Below are positions 1 to 14,615 of a stretch of 64,000 nt of DNA, one piece after another (within the stretch, counting starts at the first letter, position 1; every line of letters begins with the position of its first letter). The position numbers were made by a program, and so were the translations under genes. The notes beneath the pieces were generated by a model, which was not told the origin of the DNA, did not search any database, and saw nothing but the letters and a program-made list of their open reading frames with translations. The DNA comes from Ecdyonurus torrentis (lineage: Eukaryota > Arthropoda > Insecta > Ephemeroptera > Heptageniidae). The DNA lies in NCBI GenBank assembly GCA_949318235.1, contig OX439131.1, positions 27,431,879 to 27,495,878 on the forward strand, written 5' to 3'.

Positions 1-60
1 ATTAAAATTACATTCAATAAATAACATAAACAGTTTTAATAAATTTGAAATATTATATAT

Positions 61-154
<94 letters not shown>

Positions 155-1366
155 AAATTAGCCATACTAAATAATAATATGTATCATTACCCTTTTTTTA
201 GTTTTAAATTGAATGTTACAATTTTAAGTGTTTATAAATTAATATTTTTGTTTATACTTACGATAGAGTAATATATTTTAATATGATAATATTACTCACT
301 GTTAGTGACATTGCTATATTTTCAAATCAATCAAGCACGTCATTTAAAAACCAAAATCTGACACATTGTCATGTTTAAACGTAAAATTTAAAACAATTTT
401 TGAAATTTACCAACAATTTTTTTTTATATAATATATGTTGTATAATATATGACAAATTATGTCATGATATATACTAATATTTACTATTTTTATACCACAT
501 TAAATGAATTGAAATATAATATTATATAATAAATCATATAGTTTTTAATATAAAATTTATATTTTAATTAGTAAAAAATATAATTTTAATAAATGTTCAA
601 AATTATATAAAAAAAAAACTGTATAATGTTAATAAAATAAATAATGATTAATCTATAGTCAATAAATCATTTAAATTTATATATATTTCTCTTTATAAGA
701 CATACCATAGTATAAATACATACATTTATTTTTTTATTATGTATTTATATGTACAGTGGTTATAATATGGACATACAAAACAGACACTGTGAAATGAAAT
801 TTTGCGCAATTGCCCTATGAAAATAACATGTTTTTATATTGGAGTAAAACGTTAATGAAAGTCTTCATGCGAGTATGTTTTGTACCGTCATATAAGGAAA
901 TATAGTAAAAAAGTATATAATAAAATGGTGAGCATATTGTACTAGTGACTCACTGTAAAATATACCAAATTGCTATATGGACACACAGTGGATTCATATG
1001 ATGACTAATTAAATTAATGCTTCCTAATCTAAATACATGGTAAATATTACCATAATAAGAAAATGTAATTAAAATTTATGTCTCATTGTGTGTACATTAT
1101 TCTATAAAAAAAATATATATATATTCTTAAAATTATTAAATAAGACAGTTTAAACACATAACACAAATAGTTAACACACAGTAAATTTGTATGAAATATA
1201 TTATTCAATTTGATGTTTAAAATCTATTTCTAGTAACATAAACAGTAATAAATTTTAGAGTATTTATATAATTCTTGTATTCAATCCTATTTAGTTGAAA
1301 ATGTTTTATTGCGATTGTTCGTAAAGAAGACTCCAATTTATTTCTACTATAATATATAGTATATAG

Positions 1367-1407
<41 letters not shown>

Positions 1408-2907
1408 CACACGGTAAACCAATGACATGTTAAGATACTAGGAAGTTCTCTTCTTCTTATTGCTACGTATTATTATATAACTCCAACAAAATACACGTAT
1501 GCAGCAAAACCTACGCACATAAGTATAATTTATAACCTAAAACTTTTAGGATAATAATAAACTTTAAATATATTTCTACAATTATTATTATTATTATTTT
1601 ATTATACAGTACTTAGAATATTTCAATAATTATAAATTAATAAATTTATGTCATATACAGTTTATTATTTATAATAATTTATTATATTTTATTTAAATAA
1701 ACCTAGAGGGTAAAATTTCAATATTTTATATAAAATATATAAAATGTATATTATGTATAATATATTTATAATAAGCTATTGTATACTTTATGTATTATAT
1801 AACCTCTTTATTAATTATTGATCTATTTAATACAGTTAAAAGTATGAAATAATTATTATTTAGTTCAATTGAAAACTCTTGCTGTTGTTATATCACGGTA
1901 CTGTATAATCATAATAAGAACAAAGGAATTATTTCAATGAAAAACAAGAATTGTTTATATATAGGTATCACACTATAATACAGCTCGAAAATTTTATTAT
2001 TGAAAATTTTATAGGTGTCATTTTTTAACCCCCCCCCCCCTTATTTATTTACTACTACAACAAAGAAAATCACTTTATATTTCTGTATGCAGAATTATAT
2101 TTCAGAATTATTATAGTGATATTTGATATCCAATTCGAAAATAAGAATCGAGGACTCGCGTTTTATTATTATTTCTTACAATATATTTTTTTAGGAAAAA
2201 AAAAAAAAAAAAGAAAACCAATATTTCAAAACTTGAAATAAAAAAAATATGATATGACAAATAAGGATTTTTTTTTTTGATAAAGTGATAGATATTTGAT
2301 ATGTCAATATTTAAGGAATATTATAAATTTGAACGTATTTTTTTACGTGATATTTTACGTGATATTTTCATTCTTTCAATTTTTTGTTTTAATATAATTA
2401 ATTGTAAAATATATCTACTATATTTATCCATACATATAATAAAAGTTGTTTCTGTCTTATATAAGCTGTTATTAGTAGTCAATTGATAATCCATGTTGTT
2501 AAACAATGTGCTTAAAATCGCTACCATAATACTAAGCTGGTGATATATGTTGTGTTGTGTCAATGTAATGATGAAACAAAACAACAATTAGAAACACGAT
2601 AATTTCCTTGCTTAGTAGCAATATAAAATACCAATACCGTTATTTATTGTTTAATGGAACTGTGTTTAACCTAAAGCTTTGTTTTCTATGATATTCAATG
2701 AGTAGTTCATAATAGTTCAATATAAAAGTTGAGTGGACAATATTTTACTCTCGAGAATTTTCAATACGTAAATCAATAAATAATAATAAAATAACTATAA
2801 AACTGTTTTTGCTTTATTTTATCACAAATAAAATATTCAAAACAAACAAACAATAGTTTTTATTATTATTGTTATTTTATTTTGTTTACAATCTTATAAT
2901 AGTTTTC

Positions 2908-2911
<4 letters not shown>

Positions 2912-3000
<89 letters not shown>
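2912..3000. repeat. (AT)n microsatellite
   Basis: About 88 bp of uninterrupted AT dinucleotide, flanked by ordinary AT-rich DNA. Confidence 0.95.
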
Positions 3001-3003
<3 letters not shown>

Positions 3004-3461
3004 GAAAATGCATTCAAAATTACTAAAAAAAATAATTCTAACACATCGGAATTAAAACTTCAATTTATTTATCATTAGCTTACATTCATATATGTTATAT
3101 AAATATATAAAATCAAACGTTGAATTTATAATCAACATTAATTTATTTGATATTTTCATGTAATAATATAGTATGAATAATATATTAGACACGACTAGTT
3201 ATGTCAAAATTTTAGTATTAAAATGTTGTTATATTAATTTTATTGGTCACTTGTGTAATTTAATATATATATATATATTATATATATATATATATATATA
3301 ATATATATAATGAATTTAGTTTTAAAAAGAGACAATATTTTGCGAGTTAAATTATATTTTATACATAAATTTTTACTATTTTTTTATACTATTGGTGTTT
3401 GTGATATGGGACGTGTAAAAATTTATGTTATTTGCACTATTGCTTTTGTTTGTAATGATGT

Positions 3462-3505
<44 letters not shown>

Positions 3506-4665
3506 AAAAAAGATTGAGTGTCAGTCATCGGATATTAATGGTTTTATATAGAGCGTATAGAGTGGAAAAACAAAGTCTAATTATATCAAAGTTATATTTA
3601 TATACAATACAAAAACGTTTGTAACTACACGCGGTAAAAACAAAAGCATTAAAATGTTTGTATAAAAACTAATTTCTTGTGCGTGCAATAATATCCGTTA
3701 CATGTGTGTATTTACAATTTACAGTGATAATTTCACAGTGTAGTTTTGTATAATACAGTGATTTTATTCTCTTGTGCTACAATATCATGATTGAGTAGAT
3801 AAATAAATTGCATATCATATAGAGGAAAAACCGTTCATTTTCTACCCTTTTTACATGAAAATAAAAACTTTTTTTTTTTGTTTTTTTGTTTTTGTTTTTT
3901 TTTATAACTTTATCTACATTTTTACGTATTATTTCATCGTATAAACTATTAATAGAGTACTTACAGTAAAAGTAGTATAATTCTCTTGTAATGCATATAG
4001 CGTTTTTCCTATAAAAATAAATTCAGTTACTCTAACATGACACCAAAACGTACACTATGAAGATGAAACCCTTGCTATAATTTAAGCCAAACTTTACTTA
4101 CGTTTATAATAAATATTTTAGGTTCAATAATTTAATCCTATATATAAAAAATATATGTACAATAAAATAGACAATAGTTTATGTATATAATAGTAAATCT
4201 TAGACTTTGCTTAGCTTTTGGATTTTTATACGTTTCTAATACTTTTTTATGAGTTACTGTATATTGCTTATTTTTTATTGCACATTTTAAAACTTTTAGA
4301 TACAAAAAAGAAAAGCTAATCAATAATTTTTATTTTAATTCCATAAATCACTAAAATAATAATAACAATATATAACATAATTAATACTTTGAAAAGTATG
4401 ATATAATAATATTCAAAATATTTAAAATTAAAATAATTATTCTATAATAAAGGAAAGGAGGCATATAATAAAAATAAATTAATAATAGTGTTAAATCTTG
4501 TGCATATTATTGTTGTCCTTGATATGAAATTTCACATAGTCACACCCTAAAAGACTAAAGCTATATTATTTTGTTGAATAATTTTTGATAAAATTTTATA
4601 ATAATTTACATAAAATCATCAAGCAGCTATCTTATACATATTTATAAATTCCTATATTTGAATAC

Positions 4666-4668
<3 letters not shown>

Positions 4669-4726
<58 letters not shown>
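4669..4726. repeat. (GA)n microsatellite
   Basis: An uninterrupted GA array of about 58 bp, a polypurine run on the + strand. Confidence 0.95.
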
Positions 4727-4728
<2 letters not shown>

Positions 4729-5362
4729 TTCGTGTTTTGCATGTACTATCATGATAATTTGCACTTCTTGTCAAGTTGCCATTTAATTTATTTGAACTAC
4801 GAGACAAAATGAATAAGAAGATAAAAAAAAGTTGTATTTAAATTTTGACCTTATTATTTGACAATTTTTTTATAATATTATATAAAAATGAGTATTAGTA
4901 TAATATAGCAGTACTTGTTATATAGCAATTGAGTAAAATTAAAAGCGCTTTAGAGAAAATAAATCTTTCTTTCTCATATCTATAATATACATATAAGAGA
5001 GAACTTGTTGGCCAAAGTAAATGCTAATAAACTCAAGTATAATCCCATGTTCTCTACTCTTCTATGTAGGAGTTGGTTTTTCTATACTGGAAAATTTACA
5101 TTAAAAAGGAAAAATTCATTTCATGATACATTCTATATTAACTACATTTAATTACATTTCTATATTATGTATAATGATTTTTTTATGCTTTTTAATCTCT
5201 CTTTTATTTTTAATTAAGTTTTTTTTATACTTAAAGCTCATTAAGTAATCATTGCTTACGTATTCTCTCTATGTTTCTTGCACAACATTTCATTTTTATC
5301 TTCTTCGCAGGGAATTTAATTATAATTCATATTTTGTAAAGTAAATAAAAGTTATGTATATT

Positions 5363-5462
<100 letters not shown>

Positions 5463-5904
5463 AAATAAACTACGTACATGAATAAAAATGAATGCTGTGA
5501 AAATTTACACCAATAAATTATTTCAATGTGACATTGCTTGCTGGATTTTTTTTTTTTTTTTTTTTTTGCAAATTAGAGTATTTGAATTTACAGTTCTACA
5601 TACTAAATATAAGGCATATGTCATGAACTATAATAATATATGTACTTTTTTACTATTAACTTTTAAATATAACAACATTTATTAGAATATAATAAATTTA
5701 AACACTGGAAAAAAGAAATGGAAAGTTCAAATACTAAATGTGATGTATATGTTTATTTGAGAAACAATCTGTTCAGTAAAACTTTTATGTTATAGTGCTT
5801 CAGTCACTTTAATTTACATTTTTAAAAGATTTTAAGGCACAATACATTAACTTTTTATTTTTTATTATATTATAATAACAATTAACATATCATATTTTCT
5901 TATA

Positions 5905-6616
5905 GGGTGTATGCATTCATTTTAAAGTTATTTAATGTTAGATCACTCAACAACATGGGCAGCATAGAAAAATTACTCATTTTGCCAATTTAAAAACAGT
6001 AAACAATATTTTTGAGAGCATTGATGCTGTTAATACGTTGAATCAGTATCTGAATTATGCAAGAAAAATAACAATAACAAAAAATTAACCGATTTCCCAA
6101 AGAATATAGACAAAATCGAAGTTTGTCCCATATGCTGAGCAATGTTATTCAGTACTCCAGTATGGCCTCCAAGTGCATTAAAGCCCTTGTTAACTTACTT
6201 TTTTATAATTTAGAATATTAGACTGATAATTACCATATTAATATCCATGAATTAGACAACAACACATTAATTTTGTATTTATTTTCGTTCATTTTCCTTT
6301 TTACGGTTATATCACGCATCTGACGTCACAATCTTATCTGCCAATCAGTCACCGCTCTGGTCACACGATAAATTTAAGCCCCTCCGTCAAGTTCTTTACT
6401 CCTATCACGGCCCCATCGGTACATTGTGACGTCAGATACGTGATATAACCGCAAAAAGGAAAATAAACGACAATAAATACAAAATCAACGTGGTGGTGTC
6501 TAATTTCTAATTCATGGATAATTATATAGGTATAACTATTATCAATCTAGTATTCTAAATGATAAAAAAGTAAGTTGACAAGGGCTTTAAATATGATGGT
6601 ATGCGGATATACACCC
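5905..6616. mobile_element. foldback element, family B, interrupted copy
   Basis: The left end begins GGGTGTATGCATTCAT and the right end is its inverted counterpart, ending ATATACACCC. The body matches the family B copy inside the PPCDC intron (36856-37672), including phrases such as CATTTTGCCAATTT and TGCTGAGCAATG. The copy is split at 6178-6590 by a family A element. It is older than that insertion and has lost recognisable TTAA flanks. No coding capacity is seen. Confidence 0.7.
6182..6586. mobile_element. foldback MITE, family A, copy 1 (TTAA target site)
   Basis: The left end AGCCCTTGTTAACTTAC and right end GTAAGTTGACAAGGGCT are inverted copies, and the complementarity extends inward over most of the 405 bp. 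TTAA lies directly outside both ends (6178-6181 and 6587-6590), as expected for piggyBac- or Kolobok-type target duplication. It sits inside a family B element. The arms carry TGACGTCA at 6321-6328 and 6427-6434. No transposase is present, so it must be mobilised in trans. Confidence 0.8.
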
Positions 6617-6956
6617 TTGAACACATTGATTTTGTATTTATTTTCATTTTGACGGTTAGGTTAAGTTATCACTTATCTGACGTCACAATATTTTGAATTT
6701 ATAACTTAACTATGATCGGCTGATGAGGCAGAGGAAGCTGAAACTTTTTCACGCTGTTTCCCTTGCCCCTTCTGTCTCATCAGCCAATCCGAGTCAAGTT
6801 AGAAAGTTAAAATATTGTGACGTCAGATAAGTGATAACCAAACCGTCAAAATGAAAATAATTTCAAGATCAACGTGTTCATGTCTAATTTATGGAGATTA
6901 ATGTATATGCTAACTATATTATTCTAGTATTATAAATGATAAAAAAAAAGTTTACT
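6617..6956. mobile_element. diverged, end-truncated family A-like foldback
   Basis: The stretch is palindromic around about 6755, with arms reading CACTTATCTGACGTCACAAT and its complement. The outer parts resemble the interior of family A (TTGATTTTGTATTTATTTTC; TATAAATGATAAAAAA). The terminal AGCCCTTGTC motif is degraded or missing. TGACGTCA occurs at 6678-6685 and 6818-6825. Confidence 0.55.
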
Positions 6957-7695
6957 ACGCTTTCAAGTGTATTTTATAAATTTTGAATATTTGCGTTTCG
7001 TTGTTTTTAAATGTGATATTTAGAGTTACAAGTCTTTATGCTTAAGGCTTAAGTTCATGTGTTGATTTTTCAAGTGACTTGACACGTCTGATCTTTGCAA
7101 TATAAGAAAACAAATTCACAGTTTTCTCAGTAAGCAATTTTGCAAAGTATATGAAAACAAACAGAATATCAATTGTATGTATTTTACTGTATAACATTTT
7201 AAATTGTTATACAGCAACGAAGAGAGTGATATTTTAAATAGTTTTTTTATTTATTTATTTAAATTAAATCTAAACAGAAAATTTCTAAATTCTTTTTCTT
7301 GCATCCGCATTAACGAACTACATGAATTTTTATCCAGTTTTTTTTAAAGCTTAATGTAATAATAACAAACATATAAACTAAAAATAAAGTTCATATCTAA
7401 AAGAAAAAAAAAAAGTTTTATAAAATAAACTAAATATAATTATAGTTTTCAGCAAAATAAAAAACTTCTTACATTAAAAACTAAAACTATCAAGCAATCT
7501 AAAGCAATTTTTAGACATTTTTTTTTGTTTGTATGTTTTTTATATATATATATATATTATTACTATAGTTAAAAAAATGTGGGATGGATGCCGGAAAATA
7601 AGTACGTGTGCAGAAAAGTCTGTAAAAAGTTTTTGAACGGAAGTTGGAAGTGAAATTAGTTTAAAAAGTGGCGACGAAGTATAAGAGTATATGAG

Positions 7696-7739
<44 letters not shown>

Positions 7740-8859
7740 TGATGTGATGTCAGAGTTTCGCTATCTGTGAAAAATGTCAACCGCAACAAACTTTTAATGA
7801 ATAGCAACACTGGTGGCGAGCAAGCACCAGTATAATAAGTTACAAAGTTGTAAGACTAATTACCTATTGCCTTTTTAACAACGTATTTTGTTTTTAATAT
7901 TATAAAATATATAGAAGAAAGAGGTTGGACGATATTGTTATAAGTTTCCATCAAAGAGATTGGAGGACGTAGGTGGTATAAAATATACTATCAATATGCA
8001 GAGTTCTCAAAAGATTGATTTTTAGCTTCATATTTTAATAATAAAATAATATATTATATAAAAAAATTATTCATTTTTTTTCTCCCATTAACTTTCATCA
8101 AAATCAACTATGCTATGACATGGAAATATTTTAATAAGGCGAGCATTTTTTTCCCCCGTCTACACTTGTTATTCAAAATATAAAAGTTAACCTCACAGAG
8201 GAAATTTTTTTAAATAAAAATATATTATATATGACGTAATATATTTAAATGTAAATTTAATTTTTACTTCTTTAAAAAAAATTAATTACTTTTTCGTTTT
8301 ATAAAGTAAAAAAACTTTTAAAAACATTTCCATTTTACACTTTCATAATGTTATGTAATTAAAATATGTGATCAATATTTTAGACACATATTTTAATGAA
8401 AAATTAAAGGTCAAAAATTTTATTTTAAAGTATAGTAACACTAAATAAAAAATATTGATATTTTAAAACAAAAGATGACTTGCATTCATTTTTGAAAGTG
8501 CAAGTAATTTTACACTTATATAATATTAAATAAATAACACAACATTTTTATTATGCCCTTTACGCCCTATAAGCTATCATCATTAACTCTTACGTATAAT
8601 TATAATGTCTTTTAGCATCAATCTGTTCCAGTCGAGATATATAAAGCAATGTTACGAATGAGTTTTAGATTTGATACAAATTATGTAAATGCGTTAAATG
8701 CCTTGAGCATACTCAGCATTTTATAAAGAAAAGTTGCAACTGTGTACATTTTGTTTACTTTTTATTTTTTCAGAATAAATAAAATTACATCACAACGAAA
8801 ACAAAATCAATTTTTTAACAATAAAATTTCTGTTTACTTCTTTGTTTGTTTTATAGAAT

Positions 8860-8898
<39 letters not shown>

Positions 8899-10282
8899 GA
8901 AACTTCAAACCTATAGAATAATATATAGAGAGTACTTTTTTTCTTCTTTTCTTTTTAAGTCATAATTTTTTATTATTATACGATAAAAACAATATAGAAC
9001 GCTAATGTGTAGCAGTTAATTTTTTTATGTAGAATGTAATTTGAAATTTTTTATTTTACAAAGTTTTTTTTTTTTCTTAGACTTAACTTTATTGATTTTT
9101 TTTTACTCTTTCGCTCTGTTATAGAAGATGTTGAAATGAACTATTATCGCTCTTTAAATTAGGGCCTTTGGGAATTGAAGTAATGTTTGAAAGTCGTTAA
9201 CTTCGTTGCGTGTGCACAGCGCAATTTTATACGCAACGTAAACAAACATTACCCCCATCCACATTCTTGAAGACTCTCTTTCTCTCACAAACTTTTGTTC
9301 TCTTGACTAACCACCCAAACTAGCTACCCAATTCAAGTCTTATGAATGTTACATGTTACTTGTGCACTACGTAATTAAATAAGATGTTTAACTTAATGTA
9401 AGTACAGAAAGAATTGTTGATATCTTGATAAATTTCTGTAAAAATTAAGTAAATGTAAATAAGTAAAAAATATTTAGCACGCAATAGTTTGTTTAAGTAA
9501 TTTTTTTTAGCATTTTATTTATGATTTATTGCATAAAGTTTTTCTTTTAATTTGCATTTTAGTAACACGTATACTACATTATATAGGTAAATATGCTAAA
9601 TATATAGTATAAGCCAAGCAACTTTTATAAATTTAGTTCTATAAAATTAACAATTCTTATCATAAAAAAAAATATGCATGACATTTCACTTAATTTTTAA
9701 AATTGATAGAAACAAAATTAATTAGTATAAGTTTTTAATTTGTAGAAAAAATAAATAACTCATAATGAACATTATTATTGCTCAATGAAAAAGAGTAAAT
9801 TTCAAATGAAAGAAGCACAGCAATTGCAAACGTTCAACAACAAAAACTTATCTTTTTTCACCCCACCCCACACCCTCCCACACGCACACACAGAATTATA
9901 TATCGAAAAGTGCTCTCTATACAAAATACATATGTTACAAGATATACTTCAGTGATATAAAAAAATTATATATCGGCTTTATTACACATAATATTTCTAT
10001 AAAACAAAATTTAATACGATATTATTGATATTAATGAAAGTGTTTGCAATATATAAAAACAATTGGTCTACATTTTAAATATATTGAAGTATTTCTCTCT
10101 CACTCTCATCTTTTTTTTTCTCCTTTATTTCAGCTGAGTTATCTTTTAAGTAGATAAAAAAAAGCAAGTAGAGAACGATGGCGCGCTGCAGTGATGGAAA
10201 CATTCAGTGAAAACCACTGCGATAAACTTTTCCACGTCCTACTACATAAGATTAACGTTAGCACAAAATTATCTCGATCCTT

Positions 10283-10328
<46 letters not shown>

Positions 10329-10389
10329 GTCCAACAATCAATACTGAAGCACTAGGGCAATCAAAGCTCTTATTTCCAAACACAACCAC

Positions 10390-10428
<39 letters not shown>

Positions 10429-10800
10429 TACACATACCCACGCTAACATATCGGCTATCTTGTTGACCATGGCAGACAGTCTCGTCTATAGGCGGGTAAA
10501 TTAATTATCCATGTTATTTATTGACATATTTTATTACCATGCTTGTTTTAGGGTCTTTCATAAAACAATATTAGTGTTTAATATTGCTGCTTGTAATGTT
10601 ACATATTATTATATACGTTTATATAAAAAAATTGGGGTAATGTTATTTATAACAAAACATTAAACATGTCTATGGGTTATCGCATAAAGGTTGTATTATA
10701 TTACGATACTTAATTATTATACATTATCATGTTCATGTTATTGTAGATTTTTTTTTTTATTTAAACAGATAAAATAAACAAATCGAGTTTTAAATATATA
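6957..10800. other. gene-free AT-rich stretch
   Basis: No exon or RNA gene seen. It contains (GA)n at 7704-7738 and 8868-8895, a 40-bp T-tract at 10288-10327 and a 34-bp A-tract at 10393-10426. Confidence 0.55.
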
Positions 10801-12347
10801 TGTTAGCTTCCAGAAGCGAATTCGCTCCGGAAGCGGAAAATATGGTCAGAACGCGTTGGGACCACGCATGAGGCTTCGTAACGCGAAATTCGTGTTAGGA
10901 GCATGGTAAATTTAATCTCAACGCGTTGAGATCAAGTTGAAAATTTTCAACGTGACGGGATCAAATTTGAAATCTTATGACGCGTTAGGAACATGCAAAA
11001 TTGTTCTCAATGCGTTGGGACCAAAATTGAAATTTCACAACGCGTTTCGGTACAATAATATAATTATAATTATATGTGTATAAAATATCACCAAATAAAT
11101 AAAAATAAAAAACAAACGATAATTAGAGCTATAAATATTTATAGCAAAAACTTTTAAATAAAAATAAAACTATAATTTTATTTAGTAAAATAATCAAAAG
11201 CCGAAATGGAACTTTTCTCAATTCAAAATTTTATGTGATATGATTTAAGACTTTGCTATTATTACTTATAATATGTATTAATATTTTGCATGTTTATAAA
11301 TAGGTATTGTTTGTTTTTCATCTTAAACTTATACATTTATAATTACTTTAGTTGAAATGCAAGAATACAGTATACTGTATGTGTTTTGAGCAAGGTGTTG
11401 TTAAATCACACGGACGGAATATATTGAGACATGAAAATTAAACTTACCAAACGATCTATCTGATTATTAATTATATATGACCGAAACTTTTTTATTTTTA
11501 AGTAAATACTTACGATTAAATATGTAAGAGCCACTGTAAAACCGTTATTCACTCACTTAATTATTTGCGCACCAACAATACACGTCAATTATTTAAATTC
11601 AAATATTTTCTTAACATATTCTATTTCCAACGACTATGGTGAAATTATAAAACATGTTTTCCGCACAGAGACGAACATTCAACTGAACGTGTATGAGAAA
11701 AAAATATCGGTATATTGTTATCACTGGATAAAATAAGGTAGACTTGAACTTTGAACCAATGTATGAGGAAAGTAGTCATAGGTCATAATAGATTAATTTT
11801 GTTGGTATATATGAAATAAATACTTTTATTTTTCATTATATTTAAAATCAGTTTTAAAAAAGGTGTTCTCTCTCTCTCTCTCTGTCCTTTTCTTCGAGAG
11901 AAGATACCTTAGCAAATATTTGAGTTAAGAAAAATTGTTAATATATTCGACTTTTGATTATTTTATTAAATAAAATGATAGCTTTTTTTTTTTAATTTTG
12001 CTATAAAAGTAAAGAAATTTTATATTGCTCTAATTATCGTTTGTTTTTTATTTTTATTTATTGTGTGATGTTTTATTCAAATAGTTATATTATTTTACCG
12101 AAACGCGTTGTGAAATTTCAATTTTGGTCCCAACGCATTGAGAACAATTTTGCATGTTCTTAACGCGTCATAAGATTTCAAATTTGATCCCGTCACGTTG
12201 AAAATTTTCAACTTGATCTCAACGCGTTGGGATTAAATTTACCATGCTCCCAACATGAATTTCGCGTTACGAAGCCTCATACGTGGTCCCAACGCGTTCT
12301 GACCATATTTTCCGCTTCCGGAGCGATTTCGCTTCTGGAAGCTAACA
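10801..12347. mobile_element. 1.55 kb foldback transposon with ~400 bp terminal inverted repeats
   Basis: The ends read TGTTAGCTTCCAGAAGCG and its inverted copy. Complementarity runs inward for about 400 bp on each side (to about 11205 and from about 11950). Each arm carries several spaced copies of a motif around ACGCGTTG, giving a periodic, MluI-rich subterminal region. Both sides are flanked by TATATA, a possible target duplication blurred by the AT-rich context. The unique centre (about 11206-11948) has no convincing open frame. The superfamily is not recognised. Confidence 0.75.
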
Positions 12348-13121
12348 TATATACTGTTGATTAATAACTATATTATACATATGAAAATAAAGTTTGTACG
12401 AAAATGGTTAATTATTGATTAAAATAGAGCAGGACTGGCACTGGCGCACTCCAATTGTACTTCGGGTTGATGGTTCCAGGTTCCAGTTTGTGTGTCGTAT
12501 CATTGCATAGTTTGGATTAGCCAAGAAAATTCCAACATTAAAGGTGCAATGTTAGTAAATCTTTAAACTTATATTTACAGTGGCATAATCAACAAATATC
12601 TATAGTTTTAATTATACAGTATTGATTTTTTAGGTCTAAATAGCGTGTATAGCCATAATTAGTAGAAAAAAGACTTGACAAATTTGTTATTAAGCTCTTT
12701 GATACAAGTTGTTAGAGAGAGAGGGGGGGGGGGTATATGCGAATAGTGATTTAGACCAAGTATAGTAGAAACAAATTGAGCTATTAGAGTTTCAGACTTT
12801 TAAATTTTTAAAATGCCACCCATGATATCGTTAGTAAAATAAAAATAAAATGTTTCAAACATTTAAAAGTGTAAAAAAATAATAATAAAAAAATGTAATT
12901 ATAGTTGATAACAATGATAATAATGATTCATTGTTATGAAAGTAATTAAAATCACTATAGCATAAGATTTTTTTATCCAGTTAAAAAAGTGTGTGCAAAT
13001 GACAGTAGTTGTATAGTATAAATATAGTTTTTAGTGGCTTTATATGATGACATTGAAATATAGAAAAGTATTATTTTCTTCAAATGAGCTTAATACTCAA
13101 CCTCATCAAATTTATATACGT
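12348..13121. other. intergenic stretch
   Basis: Nothing recognised apart from a GA-plus-G tract near 12714-12733. Confidence 0.5.
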
Positions 13122-13125
13122 TTAA

Positions 13126-13355
13126 AGGCGTAGAACACCTATAGAACAAAAAACTTGTGTAAAATCCTAACTTACGTGAAAATCAACTTTGATCTGGCCA
13201 CGCGCTCGTGTAACAAATAAGCTGTGACGTCATAGTCCGCACGCACCATTTTGTGGATGGAAAATAAATGAGAAATGACTCCGGACAGAGATAACATTGA
13301 TTTTGAGGTAAGTTAGGATATTACACAAGTTTTCTGTTCAAGGTGTTCTACGCCT
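13126..13355. mobile_element. foldback MITE, family D (TTAA target site)
   Basis: A 230 bp element with inverted ends AGGCGTAGAACACCT and AGGTGTTCTACGCCT. TTAA flanks both ends (13122-13125 and 13356-13359). Inner arms ACTTACGTGAAAATCA and TGATTTTGAGGTAAGT are also inverted. A TGACGTCA palindrome lies at 13225-13232. It is non-coding and assigned to a TTAA-targeting superfamily by its flanks. Confidence 0.75.
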
Positions 13356-14453
13356 TTAATATTACTAACTGTAAGTAAATAACTTTCTTTATTATCGCTT
13401 TGTTTCATTATTTGCAATAGAATAATATAGAATTTTGATGAAAACTTTTTATATGTTGTTAAGTATGTGATAAAGGTAACTAAATATATAGCACTTTGTA
13501 GTGAACGGCAATTTCAACATTTCGAAAATTATTAACTGACGTGAGTTATTTTTCTTGGTATTGATTATAGTCACGTTTGGGCAATAAAGTAAGAATTTCC
13601 TGTTCTTGTAAGGTATTTTCCTATATTGTGACGCATTCCTCTTTTTTCTATGAAATTTCTTCTTTAATCGCTTTCAATATCAAGTATACTGTTGCTGTTA
13701 TAGTTATTTTGTTGACAATATATCATATAATAACTTTAATGAATTACAAAGTTTTTTCAAACTATATAAGCAGTACAGAACAATAAAACATTAATTAACT
13801 TACAAATTACTTATTTATATATTCCTGAAGTTAATTATAGTGAGTAAAACAAATTTCATTTAAATAATAACACAATTTAATTATTTAGTTTATTATAATA
13901 TAATGTGTATACATATAAACTAATTCAAATTTAAAATTATTCAATTAATGAATATGAATTTCATAAATACGAAAACTGTAGAAATTATGGAATAAAACAT
14001 TTAATTGAAAATTAAATTTTTGCCTTAGGTACGTGAAAATGAAGGAAAAAACACACGATATTGTACTAAATAATTATGGGAGTTGTGCTTTTTAATAAAC
14101 CGTTTCATTTAATTTAAACAATCAGTAAAAGTTTAAAACCCACTACCAAATAGTTTTATTTTCTTCGATTTCTTTGTTGTTGTTGATTATTAAACTCATG
14201 TACGATCTATTTCACCACATAATGATAAAAGTTTTAATTTGGATTTAATTAATTTATAAATTTGTATAATGTTATATTTAGTGACTTTAATTAATATCAT
14301 ATTTATTGAGCATTGAAGAAATAGTACAAAAAGGATTTTAAAAAAGTAGAATTAAAGATATTTCTTATATTTTACCAATCTTAATGTTTAATTTTTTTAC
14401 CTTCTTCAAATTGCGGAGTAAATTAAATTTTTAGACCAGAAAACTACAAAGAA

Positions 14454-14615
<162 letters not shown>

